Source: Gemmatimonadaceae bacterium
GTDB lineage: Bacteria; Latescibacterota; UBA2968; UBA8231
DNA: 25,108 bases
Direction of reading: 5' to 3'
NCBI GenBank assembly: GCA_002726335.1
Contig: PBSR01000046.1
Coordinates: 1 to 25,108, forward strand
The notes under the pieces were generated by a model. It saw only the letters and a list, made by a program, of their open reading frames with translations. It was not told where the DNA came from and ran no database searches. Position 1 is the first letter of the stretch. Each line of letters begins with the position of its first letter. The translations under genes and the position numbers were made by a program. Below are positions 6,305 to 13,623 of the stretch, one piece after another.

Positions 6305-7542
6305 AGTAGCAATCGGTCCTCGTATTCGACCCGGGACAGAATCCGAGGCTCGCCTTCGGTCACCAAGACCATGTCCTCGATGCGGACACCGCCACCTCCG
6401 GGTACGTCCGGCACCCACACGAGAGGCTCGACCGCAAACACCATGTTGGGACGAAACTCATGCACTGTGGCCCCCGGCATGTTCTCGCCGATGTATGGCG
6501 GCTCGTTGGCGCCGATTCCGATTCCGTGCCCGATGAACAGGCTGAACAAATGGTCGGCCAGGCCGTGCTCGCCGATCTTGTCGACGACGGCATTAGCCGC
6601 GTCGGCGTTCGTGAAACCCGGTCGCATCTTCTCGACACCGGCCATGAGACCTTCGTAGACAGCGGTGTATATCTCCTGCTGCTGGCGGTTGGGCTTTCCG
6701 ATGATGGTCGTGCGGCCGATGTCGGCGAAATAGCCGTTCCACATGGCGCCGATGTCGATGAAGCACAGGTCGTGGTTGCGCATCAACTTGTCGGTCGCCA
6801 GTCGGTGGGGTGGCGACATGTGCTCGCCCGATGCCACGAACGGGGTAATGACATGGGCCATCTCGCCCCCGAGGTGGAAGAGCGTCTGCATGGCGTCACC
6901 GGCTACCTCGAGTTCCCGTCGACCGGCCCGGGTCTCGTCTAGGGCCCGCTGGGTGACCGCATCACCGATAGCGCAGGCCTCCTCGATGATGGCTAGCTCG
7001 ACATCGGTCTTGATAAGACGCGCCTTCTGCATGATCGTGTCGCCGTCGACCAGTTCGAGATCGGGTAGATGGGTGTGCATCGCGTTGATGAACGAGATGT
7101 TGCCGGCGTCCACTCCTAGCCGGCCACTGTCGAGTTTCCGGTCCCGGAGAATGGGTCGGAGGATGTTCTTGACGAAGCCTTCGACCAACTCAGCCTGCTC
7201 CATGATGGGGATCGCATGGGCCTCGGCGATCCACGGCATCCCGGAGCGGGCCTTGTCGATCTCGCCACCAGAGCACAGCAGGACTGGAGCCTCGGTTGCC
7301 TGAAGCAGCGCCCCGTTCAGGGCCATGGTCTTACCTGCGATCAGCTGGGCCCGCAACGAGGTGAGGAACCGGACGTTCTCGTCCTTCCACACCATGAGTG
7401 CGTCGACCCCTGCTTCGACTAGTTCCCGTTGGGTCGCCTCCACCCGCTCGCGGCGGAGGCGGGGCATGTCGTAGCGTTCTTCCCAATCCACAGCGAACGG
7501 ACCCTTGGCGTAGCCGCTAAGAGGTGTACCTGACTTGGTCAT
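6301..7542 (-). CDS. M24 metallopeptidase-fold protein (Xaa-Pro peptidase/creatinase-like), all metal ligands present
   Basis: A 413-residue protein with an N-terminal creatinase domain (about residues 25-170) and a C-terminal pita-bread domain (about 180-400). All five dinuclear-metal ligands of the M24 family are in place: Asp263 and Asp274 in FIDIGAMWNGYFADIGRT, His339 in IGHGIGIG, Glu372 in FAVEPLVW and Glu389 in VRIEDMVLV. That predicts a working hydrolase. M24 proteins of this architecture include proline dipeptidases, ectoine hydrolase and the DMSP lyase DddP; I cannot assign one of these from sequence alone. No signal peptide is evident, so it should be cytoplasmic. It begins at ATG 7542, overlapping the preceding dehydrogenase stop by four bases. 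It is paralogous to the protein at 9982-11220, which has lost one ligand. Confidence 0.88.
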   Translation of the reverse strand: MTKSGTPLSGYAKGPFAVDWEERYDMPRLRRERVEATQRELVEAGVDALMVWKDENVRFLTSLRAQLIAGKTMALNGALLQATEAPVLLCSGGEIDKARSGMPWIAEAHAIPIMEQAELVEGFVKNILRPILRDRKLDSGRLGVDAGNISFINAMHTHLPDLELVDGDTIMQKARLIKTDVELAIIEEACAIGDAVTQRALDETRAGRRELEVAGDAMQTLFHLGGEMAHVITPFVASGEHMSPPHRLATDKLMRNHDLCFIDIGAMWNGYFADIGRTTIIGKPNRQQQEIYTAVYEGLMAGVEKMRPGFTNADAANAVVDKIGEHGLADHLFSLFIGHGIGIGANEPPYIGENMPGATVHEFRPNMVFAVEPLVWVPDVPGGGGVRIEDMVLVTEGEPRILSRVEYEDRLLL

Positions 7543-8408
7543 CGAGGATTTGCCTCCAGCAGTGTCAGGAGTGCGGCTGCGTCGAACTCTCCCAGCCCCT
7601 CGGCAACGCCGACTCGGTACCAGCCAAGGGCGGTGTCGAGTAGCGGTGTGGGTGCCCCCGTGCTCGCTGCATGATCCGCGATGATCGTAGCGTCCTTGAG
7701 GATGATCGCCATTCGCGCCGACGGTGGTTCGAAGGTGCCGGTAGCCATCATGGGACCTCGGATACCGAAGATCCGCGATGACCCGACACCGGCCTCGATG
7801 ACCTCCTGGATGACGTCGGGGTCGAGGCCGGATGCAGCTCCGAGTCGATGGGCTTCCGCCGTAGCGAGAGTGTGGATAGCGACGAGGAGGTTGGCGACAA
7901 ACTTCATCCGCGACCCATTGCCGAATTCGCCCAGATAGTAGGTCCCTTGCCCCACGAGGTTGAGGATCGGTTCTGCGACCGTGAACGCCTCCGCATCCCC
8001 GCTTGCGTAGACGACGAGTGTCGCATCAGCAGCCTGGAGACCGGTTCCGCTGACTGGCGCGTCGAGCAACGTTATTCCTGCCCTCGCCATCGTTGCCTGT
8101 GCTCGCTCCTTGGCTTCCAGCGGGAAGGTGCCCATCTCGACCGCGACGAGTCCGTCCCGTCCCGTGGACGCCATCTCCGCGGACACCGAGTCGAGCGAAT
8201 CGATCGTTGGCAACGACAACAACACCACGTCGGCTCTACTGGCCACCTCGGCCGTTGAACCAGCGTGGGTTCCTGCGAAGGCAGCCAGCCGGTCCGGGTC
8301 GGTGTCGAAGCCGATCACTTCGTGGCCAGCGGCGAGGACGTGGGTACTCATAGCACTGCCCATGATCCCGAGGCCAACTGCGCCGATGACCAGTCTGTCC
8401 ATGTTCAT
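7539..8408 (-). CDS. 3-hydroxyisobutyrate dehydrogenase-like NAD(P)-dependent beta-hydroxyacid dehydrogenase
   Basis: A 289-residue member of the beta-hydroxyacid dehydrogenase family. It shows the Rossmann motif GLGIMGSAM (residues 12-20), the substrate-binding DAPVSGT at about 117-123 (the family reads D-A-P-V-S-G-G) and the catalytic lysine in GNGSRMKFVANLL (Lys169). The family reversibly oxidises short 3-hydroxyacids such as 3-hydroxyisobutyrate, tartronate semialdehyde partners or 4-hydroxybutyrate. Two ATGs lie six bases apart; I take the outer one at 8408 because it overlaps the previous stop in an ATGA tetramer, though the inner one (8402) is equally possible. The 3' end overlaps the M24 gene by four bases. 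The substrate is presumably a hydroxyacid or semialdehyde intermediate of the operon's pathway. Confidence 0.88.
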   Translation of the reverse strand: MNMDRLVIGAVGLGIMGSAMSTHVLAAGHEVIGFDTDPDRLAAFAGTHAGSTAEVASRADVVLLSLPTIDSLDSVSAEMASTGRDGLVAVEMGTFPLEAKERAQATMARAGITLLDAPVSGTGLQAADATLVVYASGDAEAFTVAEPILNLVGQGTYYLGEFGNGSRMKFVANLLVAIHTLATAEAHRLGAASGLDPDVIQEVIEAGVGSSRIFGIRGPMMATGTFEPPSARMAIILKDATIIADHAASTGAPTPLLDTALGWYRVGVAEGLGEFDAAALLTLLEANPR

Positions 8409-9985
8409 TCTCTAATTATCGCGACCCGTCCGGCGTCGCCGTCGAGCATGCCCAAGAGCGGGCCATCTCTGACGATGTCACCGATGGGGCACTCGATGAC
8501 CGCCGGAACGGTTAGGGACCGGGCCACCTCGAACAGGTGGGCGGTCGAGGCACCTCCCAACGAGATGATGCCGGCGGCGTCGAAGAGGAGCGGAGAGAAG
8601 TTGGGGAGCGGGTATTGGGTGACGATGATGTCACGCGGTCGGACGTGCTCGGTCTGCTTGGAATGCTCGACCCAGACGAGGCGGCCCGCGCCGATGCCCC
8701 CGACGCTTGGGGTGCCCGCGAACACCTGTCCCTGCAGTGCGGCGACCCCTGCCAATACCGGTTCCCATCGGTCGAGTCCGCGGCGACCGTCTGGGGTGCT
8801 TCGGTCGATGAGGTGACGAGCGATGCCGAGTAGTTCCGATGCCAACTCTTCGTCGACTGGTTGCAACTGTTGGAGAGCCTCGATCGACTCATTGGGCCGG
8901 TCGCTGCGTAGCCGCCTGAGGACCAGGGCAGCTTGGGCGGCGGCCTCGTTGGCCGGCTTATCCCACGCCTCGGCGACGAGTCGGTGGGCGAGTTCCTGTC
9001 CGCGAGCCAGCAGTTCCTCGGTATTCGCATTCTTGGCCGGCGCGGTGAGGTTGACCTCGCTGGCCATCCCGGGCAGCCAGCCGAGTACCAACTCGTCGCC
9101 GAGTGCACCGGGGTATTGGTGGGCCAGACGGACGAAGTCGAGAGCGAACGGGTGTCCGAGAGCGGCGGGAACCACCATCCCCCCGTCGACATCGCTCATG
9201 ACTGATCTCTGCACTTGGAGCAGCACTGGAGCGTCGTCGACTATCGCCCATTCGATGAGGTTGTGGCCGATTTCACTCCGAACCCTGGACGCGAGCTCGG
9301 CCACTACCCGGAGGGTCTCTCTGCCCATCAGTTCGATCGCGTCAATACCCGCGATCTCTCCATCTTGGACGTCGGCTCTGCGACCGGGAGACCACCCAGC
9401 CATCAGGTCTCGCGGTGATCCCTTCACCGCATCGATCCGTACGCTGCCGTCTTCGTTGACTCGGGCAGCACCGCCGAAGTCGGGGAGGATCTCCGGCTGC
9501 ACGAGGACGCCCATGTGGGCTGCCTCGGGCTCGACTCCGACCGCTTCGAACCGTTCCAGCACATCGAGTGCGTAGCAGGTGGCCCACACACTCTTTGTCG
9601 CCTTCGCGATCTCGTTTCGGTTGACCTCGGGTACCGAGGTAAACGCGCCCGACCATTCGCCGCTGCCCTCCAGGATGCTAGATGACCGGACGATGAGTGG
9701 CTCCGGCAGGTCCGCGGCGGCGGCCTCAATTTGGGTGAGGAGATCGGCCGGTAGTTCAGTGGCAATGATCGACATCCGGGCTCCGCCAGAGCCCCGTTCA
9801 TCCAACACCTTGGCAGCATGGGTCAGAGCGTTGACGGATGCCTCCGGAGAGATGACGAAGCCATCTAGGACCGGCAGGCCGGCCGTCCGAGCCTGCGCTA
9901 GCCCAGCGCCCTTGGCTCCGCTGACCGTGACGTTGGCAGTCGTTGGGTCATCGAGCAGAGTGACGAGGGTGGGGCCGGTGTTCAC
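8405..9985 (-). CDS. PEP-synthase/PPDK-like phosphotransferase with ATP-grasp and phosphohistidine domains but no PEP domain
   Basis: A 526-residue protein related to phosphoenolpyruvate synthase. The N-terminal part (about 1-275) is the PPDK ATP-binding domain: GAKGAGLAQARTAGLPVLDGF with Lys25, LIVRSSS with Arg100, and the closing VLLQVQRSV that corresponds to the family's L-Q-x-R-P. A helical middle region (about 290-410) has no family motif I recognise. The C-terminus (about 425-526) is the swivelling phosphohistidine domain, with His483 in GGASTAHLFEVARSLTVPAV. The PEP/pyruvate TIM barrel is absent. The order ATP-grasp, variable middle, His domain is that of rifampicin phosphotransferase, though much shorter than its roughly 860 residues, and recalls phenylphosphate synthase subunits. 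The likely role is moving a phosphate from ATP to an unknown small molecule bound by the middle region. GTG start, GTGA overlap with the gene before. Confidence 0.8.
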   Translation of the reverse strand: MNTGPTLVTLLDDPTTANVTVSGAKGAGLAQARTAGLPVLDGFVISPEASVNALTHAAKVLDERGSGGARMSIIATELPADLLTQIEAAAADLPEPLIVRSSSILEGSGEWSGAFTSVPEVNRNEIAKATKSVWATCYALDVLERFEAVGVEPEAAHMGVLVQPEILPDFGGAARVNEDGSVRIDAVKGSPRDLMAGWSPGRRADVQDGEIAGIDAIELMGRETLRVVAELASRVRSEIGHNLIEWAIVDDAPVLLQVQRSVMSDVDGGMVVPAALGHPFALDFVRLAHQYPGALGDELVLGWLPGMASEVNLTAPAKNANTEELLARGQELAHRLVAEAWDKPANEAAAQAALVLRRLRSDRPNESIEALQQLQPVDEELASELLGIARHLIDRSTPDGRRGLDRWEPVLAGVAALQGQVFAGTPSVGGIGAGRLVWVEHSKQTEHVRPRDIIVTQYPLPNFSPLLFDAAGIISLGGASTAHLFEVARSLTVPAVIECPIGDIVRDGPLLGMLDGDAGRVAIIRE

Positions 9986-11220
9986 CCCGCGCAGGTGATC
10001 TCGTCGAGCGGGAAGGTGGAGATGAGTTCTACGCCATCATCATTGACAATGAGCATCTCCTCGAGGCGCACACCGAACTCGTGGAGTTTGCCGTGCTGGG
10101 TCTCGAGCGCGAACACCATGCCCGGTTGGATCTCCTGCGGATGGTCGAGCGACCAGATCCGGGAGATGACAGGTTGGTCATACTGGGCGAGGCCCAGACC
10201 ATGGCCCCAGAGGTTGGCCGCGGCCTCGTCCTCTTCCTCATAGCCCCAGATCTCCTTGGCTGACGGCCAAACCGACGCGATGTCGGCAGTGGTGACCCCG
10301 GGGCGGGTGGCCGCGATCGAGTCCTGGAGCCACTTGTTGGCTAGGTCGTAGTACTGCTTCTGCTCGTCCGTAGGTGTTCCCCCGACACAGTAGGTGCGGT
10401 ACACGCAGGACTTGAACCCGTTCCATGTGAGTGCGGCGAGGTCGATTATCACCAGGTCTCCGGGCCTGATGATGCGATCACCGTGGTTGCGCCAGTTGGG
10501 CCAGGCATTGGGCCCAGAGGACACGATCACGTCTTCCACGTTCTCCATCCCGGGGATGTTGTAGAGGTACTCCATTCCGAAGGCGGTGACTTCGTTCTCG
10601 GTGAGGCCCGGCTTGAGGAACTGGGAGAACTCGTAGTGGGTTACGTCGCAGATAGAGCCGACGATGCGCATAGCCTTCTGCTCGTTGGGGCTCTTGATCG
10701 AGCGAGCTTCCATCATCGGCGTCATGCCGTCGACCCAATTGATGTTGCGTTCCTCGAAGGCCCTGATCATGTTGATGTCCATGAAGTCGACCCCGAGTGG
10801 TTGCTCGGACACGCCGGCGTCCTCAAGGTCGTTCATGAGTGCACTACTGAACTTGTTGACTTGGGCGGTCGAAGCCGGACCAGCGGCGCCCTTGATCCAC
10901 GCGTAGCTGTAGCGAACGTTCTCCCTGGGAATCCAAGGGGAGTGTTCGCGGATGTGGTATCCGATGTCACCTTGCTCGTAGAGGATGGGCTCCTTGCCCT
11001 CGATCAAGACCGCGTAGCGCAGACCAGGCTTCAACTGGTTCCAGCCGGGGGTCATTGTCGACGTCACGTAGCGGATGTTTTCGTCGTACATCAACAACAT
11101 CGCGCCCAGTCCATGGCGCTCCATCGCTTCACGGGCCCGACGGAGACGCCAGTCACGGACCTCCTGCCAGTTGATTCCCTCTCGCCAGTCAGTGCTGAGG
11201 ACTCCGAACGCTTCCTTCAT
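9982..11220 (-). CDS. M24 metallopeptidase-fold protein lacking the second metal-binding aspartate
   Basis: A 412-residue creatinase/Xaa-Pro peptidase-like protein. The creatinase domain includes DENIRYVTS and YEQGDIGYH. In the pita-bread domain, Asp260 (LVIIDLAALTWNGF), His340 (WGHGLGLAQ), Glu373 (FALETQ) and Glu387 (VRLEEMLIV) are present. The segment that normally reads G-Y-x-x-D-x-x-R-T is GFKSCVYRT, so the second aspartate is replaced around Cys272. This predicts altered or absent dinuclear metal binding, as in creatinase, which works without metal. I start it at ATG 11220, five bases after AGGAG; the frame extends 18 codons further upstream without a better signal. The neighbouring operon gene ends 54 bases upstream. 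Its nearest relative here is the ligand-complete M24 protein of almost equal length; a heteromeric pair is one possibility. Confidence 0.85.
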   Translation of the reverse strand: MKEAFGVLSTDWREGINWQEVRDWRLRRAREAMERHGLGAMLLMYDENIRYVTSTMTPGWNQLKPGLRYAVLIEGKEPILYEQGDIGYHIREHSPWIPRENVRYSYAWIKGAAGPASTAQVNKFSSALMNDLEDAGVSEQPLGVDFMDINMIRAFEERNINWVDGMTPMMEARSIKSPNEQKAMRIVGSICDVTHYEFSQFLKPGLTENEVTAFGMEYLYNIPGMENVEDVIVSSGPNAWPNWRNHGDRIIRPGDLVIIDLAALTWNGFKSCVYRTYCVGGTPTDEQKQYYDLANKWLQDSIAATRPGVTTADIASVWPSAKEIWGYEEEDEAAANLWGHGLGLAQYDQPVISRIWSLDHPQEIQPGMVFALETQHGKLHEFGVRLEEMLIVNDDGVELISTFPLDEITCAG

Positions 11221-11274
11221 TTCTTCTCCTAGCAGTGGTTGGTGTCGATTAGATAACGAACTGGGTCGGGGCAC

Positions 11275-12498
11275 TCAAGTGATGACCTTGAGGGCGCATT
11301 CCACGAACTCTTCGTTGGTGAGCAGCCCCTTCTTCTCGAGCGATTTGGCTTTGACAACGCCGAGTATCTCAAGGATGGCGTCGTCGTCGGCAGTCATATC
11401 ATTTCGCTCGAGCCACACCGCTATCGAGTCCACACCCGATCCCTTGCCAAGCACAATCTCGGGGGCGGCTTGGCCGACCAGTTCCGGTCGGAACGGAAAT
11501 GTCTCGATGAGGTCGTCACCGACGTTGCGTACCCAGGTGGCGATGATGCCGGACTCAACGTCGAAAAGGCGCTCGCCCACGATGGGCCGGTTGCCGGGTT
11601 GCGCTACGCCGGCCATTTCGAGCACCTCCCGAGAGATGGCGGTGAAGTGCTCAGTTTTGATGCCGGTGTCGAGTCCGTACATGGTGAGCAGTGCGAGAAT
11701 CGTCTCCTCGGTGGGCGTGTTGCCAGAGCGCTCGCCGAGTCCGGTGACCGTGGTCTGGATGACCTCGACGCCCTCTGTAACAGCGAGAATGGTGTTGGCC
11801 ACGCCCATGCCGAAGTCCATGTGGAAGTGGGTCTCCATGGGCACGCCGAGGCGCTCACGAGTCTTGCGAACGAAGTAACTCACCGCGTGGGGCGAAAGAA
11901 CGCCGAATGTATCGACGAGTGCGACGGCATCGACGTAGCCGTCGGTGGCGACCTTCTCCATCATGTCGAGGTATTCCACGATGTCGGCCCGGGTGGCGTC
12001 GATCGGGAAGAACGTGACCTTGAGACCGTTCTCGTGGGCGAAGTTGGTGGCCTCGATGGACAGGTCGAGCGCCTTCTGGACTGGCCAGCGGTAACCCTTT
12101 TCAATGAGGTGGTGGCTGGAGGGCACCTCCATCACGACGCCGGTGGCTCCGCAGTCGAGAGCGAGCTTGACGTCATCGACCATGCACCGTGAGAACGCGT
12201 AGATCTCCGAGTCGAATCCCTCAGCGACGATTCGTCGTACAGCTTCTTCGTCGGCAGGCGAGACGGCGGGCAGGCCGGCCTCGATGCGGTGGATACCGGC
12301 GTTGTTGAGTAGTTCGGCTATGCGTAACTTCTCGTTGGTGGTGAACTCGACTCCCGCTTGCTGCTCCCCGTCACGGAGGGTGACATCGTGGACGCGGAGG
12401 GTTTTGGGTAGCTCCAGAGCGCCAGTTGCCTCAGGTAGGTAGTTCCATGGGCTGGAGAACCACTTTTCAGTGATCCAAGGGGTTTTCAGTGGGGCCAT
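11275..12498 (-). CDS. DRE-TIM acyltransferase/lyase (isopropylmalate/homocitrate synthase or HMG-CoA lyase-like)
   Basis: A 407-residue pyruvate-carboxyltransferase-domain protein. The DRE-TIM signature is HDVTLRDGEQQAGV, with Arg42 and Asp43. The metal-binding H-x-H is at His224 and His226 (THFHMDFGMG), and GLGERSGNTPTEE is the family's G-E-R-x-G-N element. The family joins acetyl-CoA to a 2-oxoacid, or cleaves the reverse. At this length there is no room for the LeuA regulatory domain, so homocitrate, citramalate or (R)-citrate synthase-like enzymes or a lyase are better models than leucine biosynthesis. The residue after the second ligand His is Met227 where Asn is normally conserved. It is the first gene of the eight-gene operon; the ATG at 12498 follows AGGAG by 7 bases and a promoter-like sequence lies just upstream. 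Confidence 0.87.
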   Translation of the reverse strand: MAPLKTPWITEKWFSSPWNYLPEATGALELPKTLRVHDVTLRDGEQQAGVEFTTNEKLRIAELLNNAGIHRIEAGLPAVSPADEEAVRRIVAEGFDSEIYAFSRCMVDDVKLALDCGATGVVMEVPSSHHLIEKGYRWPVQKALDLSIEATNFAHENGLKVTFFPIDATRADIVEYLDMMEKVATDGYVDAVALVDTFGVLSPHAVSYFVRKTRERLGVPMETHFHMDFGMGVANTILAVTEGVEVIQTTVTGLGERSGNTPTEETILALLTMYGLDTGIKTEHFTAISREVLEMAGVAQPGNRPIVGERLFDVESGIIATWVRNVGDDLIETFPFRPELVGQAAPEIVLGKGSGVDSIAVWLERNDMTADDDAILEILGVVKAKSLEKKGLLTNEEFVECALKVIT

Positions 12499-12535
12499 GC
12501 GGTTCTCCTACTGCGAGACGTGGGTCGCTTGACGC

Positions 12536-12564
12536 ATTATATATGTTGTCAGATGCAGTTTCCA
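12536..12564 (-). promoter_or_regulatory. Candidate promoter of the eight-gene operon
   Basis: On the minus strand a perfect -10 hexamer TATAAT occupies 12541-12536. With a 17-base spacer the -35 position (12564-12559) reads TGGAAA, a 4 of 6 match to TTGACA. The predicted transcription start is about 30 bases before the ATG at 12498. It sits in the 106-base gap between the amidohydrolase and the acyltransferase gene, the only sizeable gap in this minus-strand block, so the operon can be read independently of the regulator and amidohydrolase genes upstream. The spacing was counted by eye. Confidence 0.55.
12539..12548 (+). promoter_or_regulatory. Candidate operator, copy B of the ATRYATSTTG motif
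   Basis: The ten bases ATATATGTTG overlap the -10 hexamer of the acyltransferase operon promoter. Similar decamers lie between the first GntR gene and the alcohol dehydrogenase (14324-14333) and between the binding-protein and MFS genes (20210-20219). A repressor bound here would block RNA polymerase directly. The best candidate binder is one of the two FCD-type GntR proteins in the window. The evidence is motif recurrence in three promoter regions only. Confidence 0.35.
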
Positions 12565-12604
12565 GAGGAAATTACCTTGATTATCTGGACGGCGGTTGGC
12601 CCGC

Positions 12605-13606
12605 TCAGATGTCGAACAGTTGAGCAGCGTTGGCGCCCTTGATCGCTTCCCGCTCCTCGGCGGCGAGCCCTTCGAGGCGGTCCACCAGGCCCATCGGGTC
12701 GGTCTCACCCATGTCGAAGGGGAAGTCTGTGCCGGCCATCACCCGCGCTGATCCCACGATCTCGATCAGGTGCTGGAGGTAGAGAGGTTGGAACACCATT
12801 GTGTCGTAGTACATCCGCTTCATGTAGTAACTCGGCGGGTTGTCGGGGATGTGAACGCGCGTCTCGGGTCGCACCTCCCAAGTGTGGTCGGCCCTGGCTG
12901 CATAGAACGGCAGGTAGCCACCACCGTGGAGTAGGACGAGCTTCAGGTCGGGTAACTCCTCGAATAGGCCGGAGAAGATCATGCGGTGGGCCGCCACTGT
13001 GGTCTCGAGCGGGTTCCCGATGCAGTTGACCAGGAAGTAGTCGTCGAGACGTTTGCTCTCTTCGTAGCCGTTGGGGTGGAGGATCACCGGAATCCCTTTG
13101 GCCGCAACCGCCTGCCAGAACGGTCGAAAGCGCGGCTCGTCAAGGTTGTGCCCGTCGACAGTGCCACCGATCTGGAGTCCCTTGAACCCCAACTCGTCCA
13201 CGGCGCGGTTCATCTCCTCGATCGCTAACTCAACATTCTGGAGTGGAACGGTGGCGCCACACGGCACAAACCGATCGGGGTGGTTTGCCGCGGCCTGGGC
13301 CAGATTGTCATTCTGGATCCTCGCCGCCTCAGCGGCCAGCGGTGCCGGGGCCCAGTAGCCATATTGCGACACGAACGTCGCGAGACCCTGAATCTGAACA
13401 CCCATAGCGTCCATCGGCTCTATCCGGGCGGCCGGATCGTTGAGTTGAGCTGCAATGGTGGGGTACATGACTGCGTTCTGGTCCCGTGAATTCTGACCCA
13501 TGAAGTGGTCGTAGGGCTCGTACTCCGGTTTGCCGTGAGGCGCGAGCAGATCGCTCACGGCGGGTGTGCCTAGGTGGCAGTGGATGTCGATCGTCGGCGC
13601 GGGCAA
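12605..13606 (-). CDS. Amidohydrolase family protein, ACMSD-like (decarboxylase/hydrolase)
   Basis: A 333-residue metal-dependent TIM-barrel protein of the amidohydrolase_2 family, which contains 2-amino-3-carboxymuconate 6-semialdehyde decarboxylase (ACMSD), other non-oxidative decarboxylases and some lactonases. The ligands are visible in order: His9 and His11 (DIHCHLG), His177 (VILHPNGY), His227 (LLHGGGYLPF) and Asp294 (AGTDFPFDMGETDP). The E-S-x-R-x-x-x-Y-F-L-V-N-C-I-G-N-P-x-E-T-T segment is typical of the ACMSD branch. I use the TTG at 13606-13604, which places the first ligand pair where the family has it; no ATG is available upstream and the ribosome-binding site is poor. It follows the GntR gene by 17 bases, so the two are likely cotranscribed. 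Substrate probably an aromatic or unsaturated carboxylic acid. Confidence 0.88.
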   Translation of the reverse strand: MPAPTIDIHCHLGTPAVSDLLAPHGKPEYEPYDHFMGQNSRDQNAVMYPTIAAQLNDPAARIEPMDAMGVQIQGLATFVSQYGYWAPAPLAAEAARIQNDNLAQAAANHPDRFVPCGATVPLQNVELAIEEMNRAVDELGFKGLQIGGTVDGHNLDEPRFRPFWQAVAAKGIPVILHPNGYEESKRLDDYFLVNCIGNPLETTVAAHRMIFSGLFEELPDLKLVLLHGGGYLPFYAARADHTWEVRPETRVHIPDNPPSYYMKRMYYDTMVFQPLYLQHLIEIVGSARVMAGTDFPFDMGETDPMGLVDRLEGLAAEEREAIKGANAAQLFDI

Positions 13607-13623
13607 CTGAGGGCTCGTTGGGC

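Noticed and set aside
9982..11220. DMSP lyase DddP assignment for an M24 gene
   Set aside because: DddP needs its full set of metal-binding Asp residues; this protein lacks the second one. The other M24 gene has them but shows no DddP-specific feature I can confirm.
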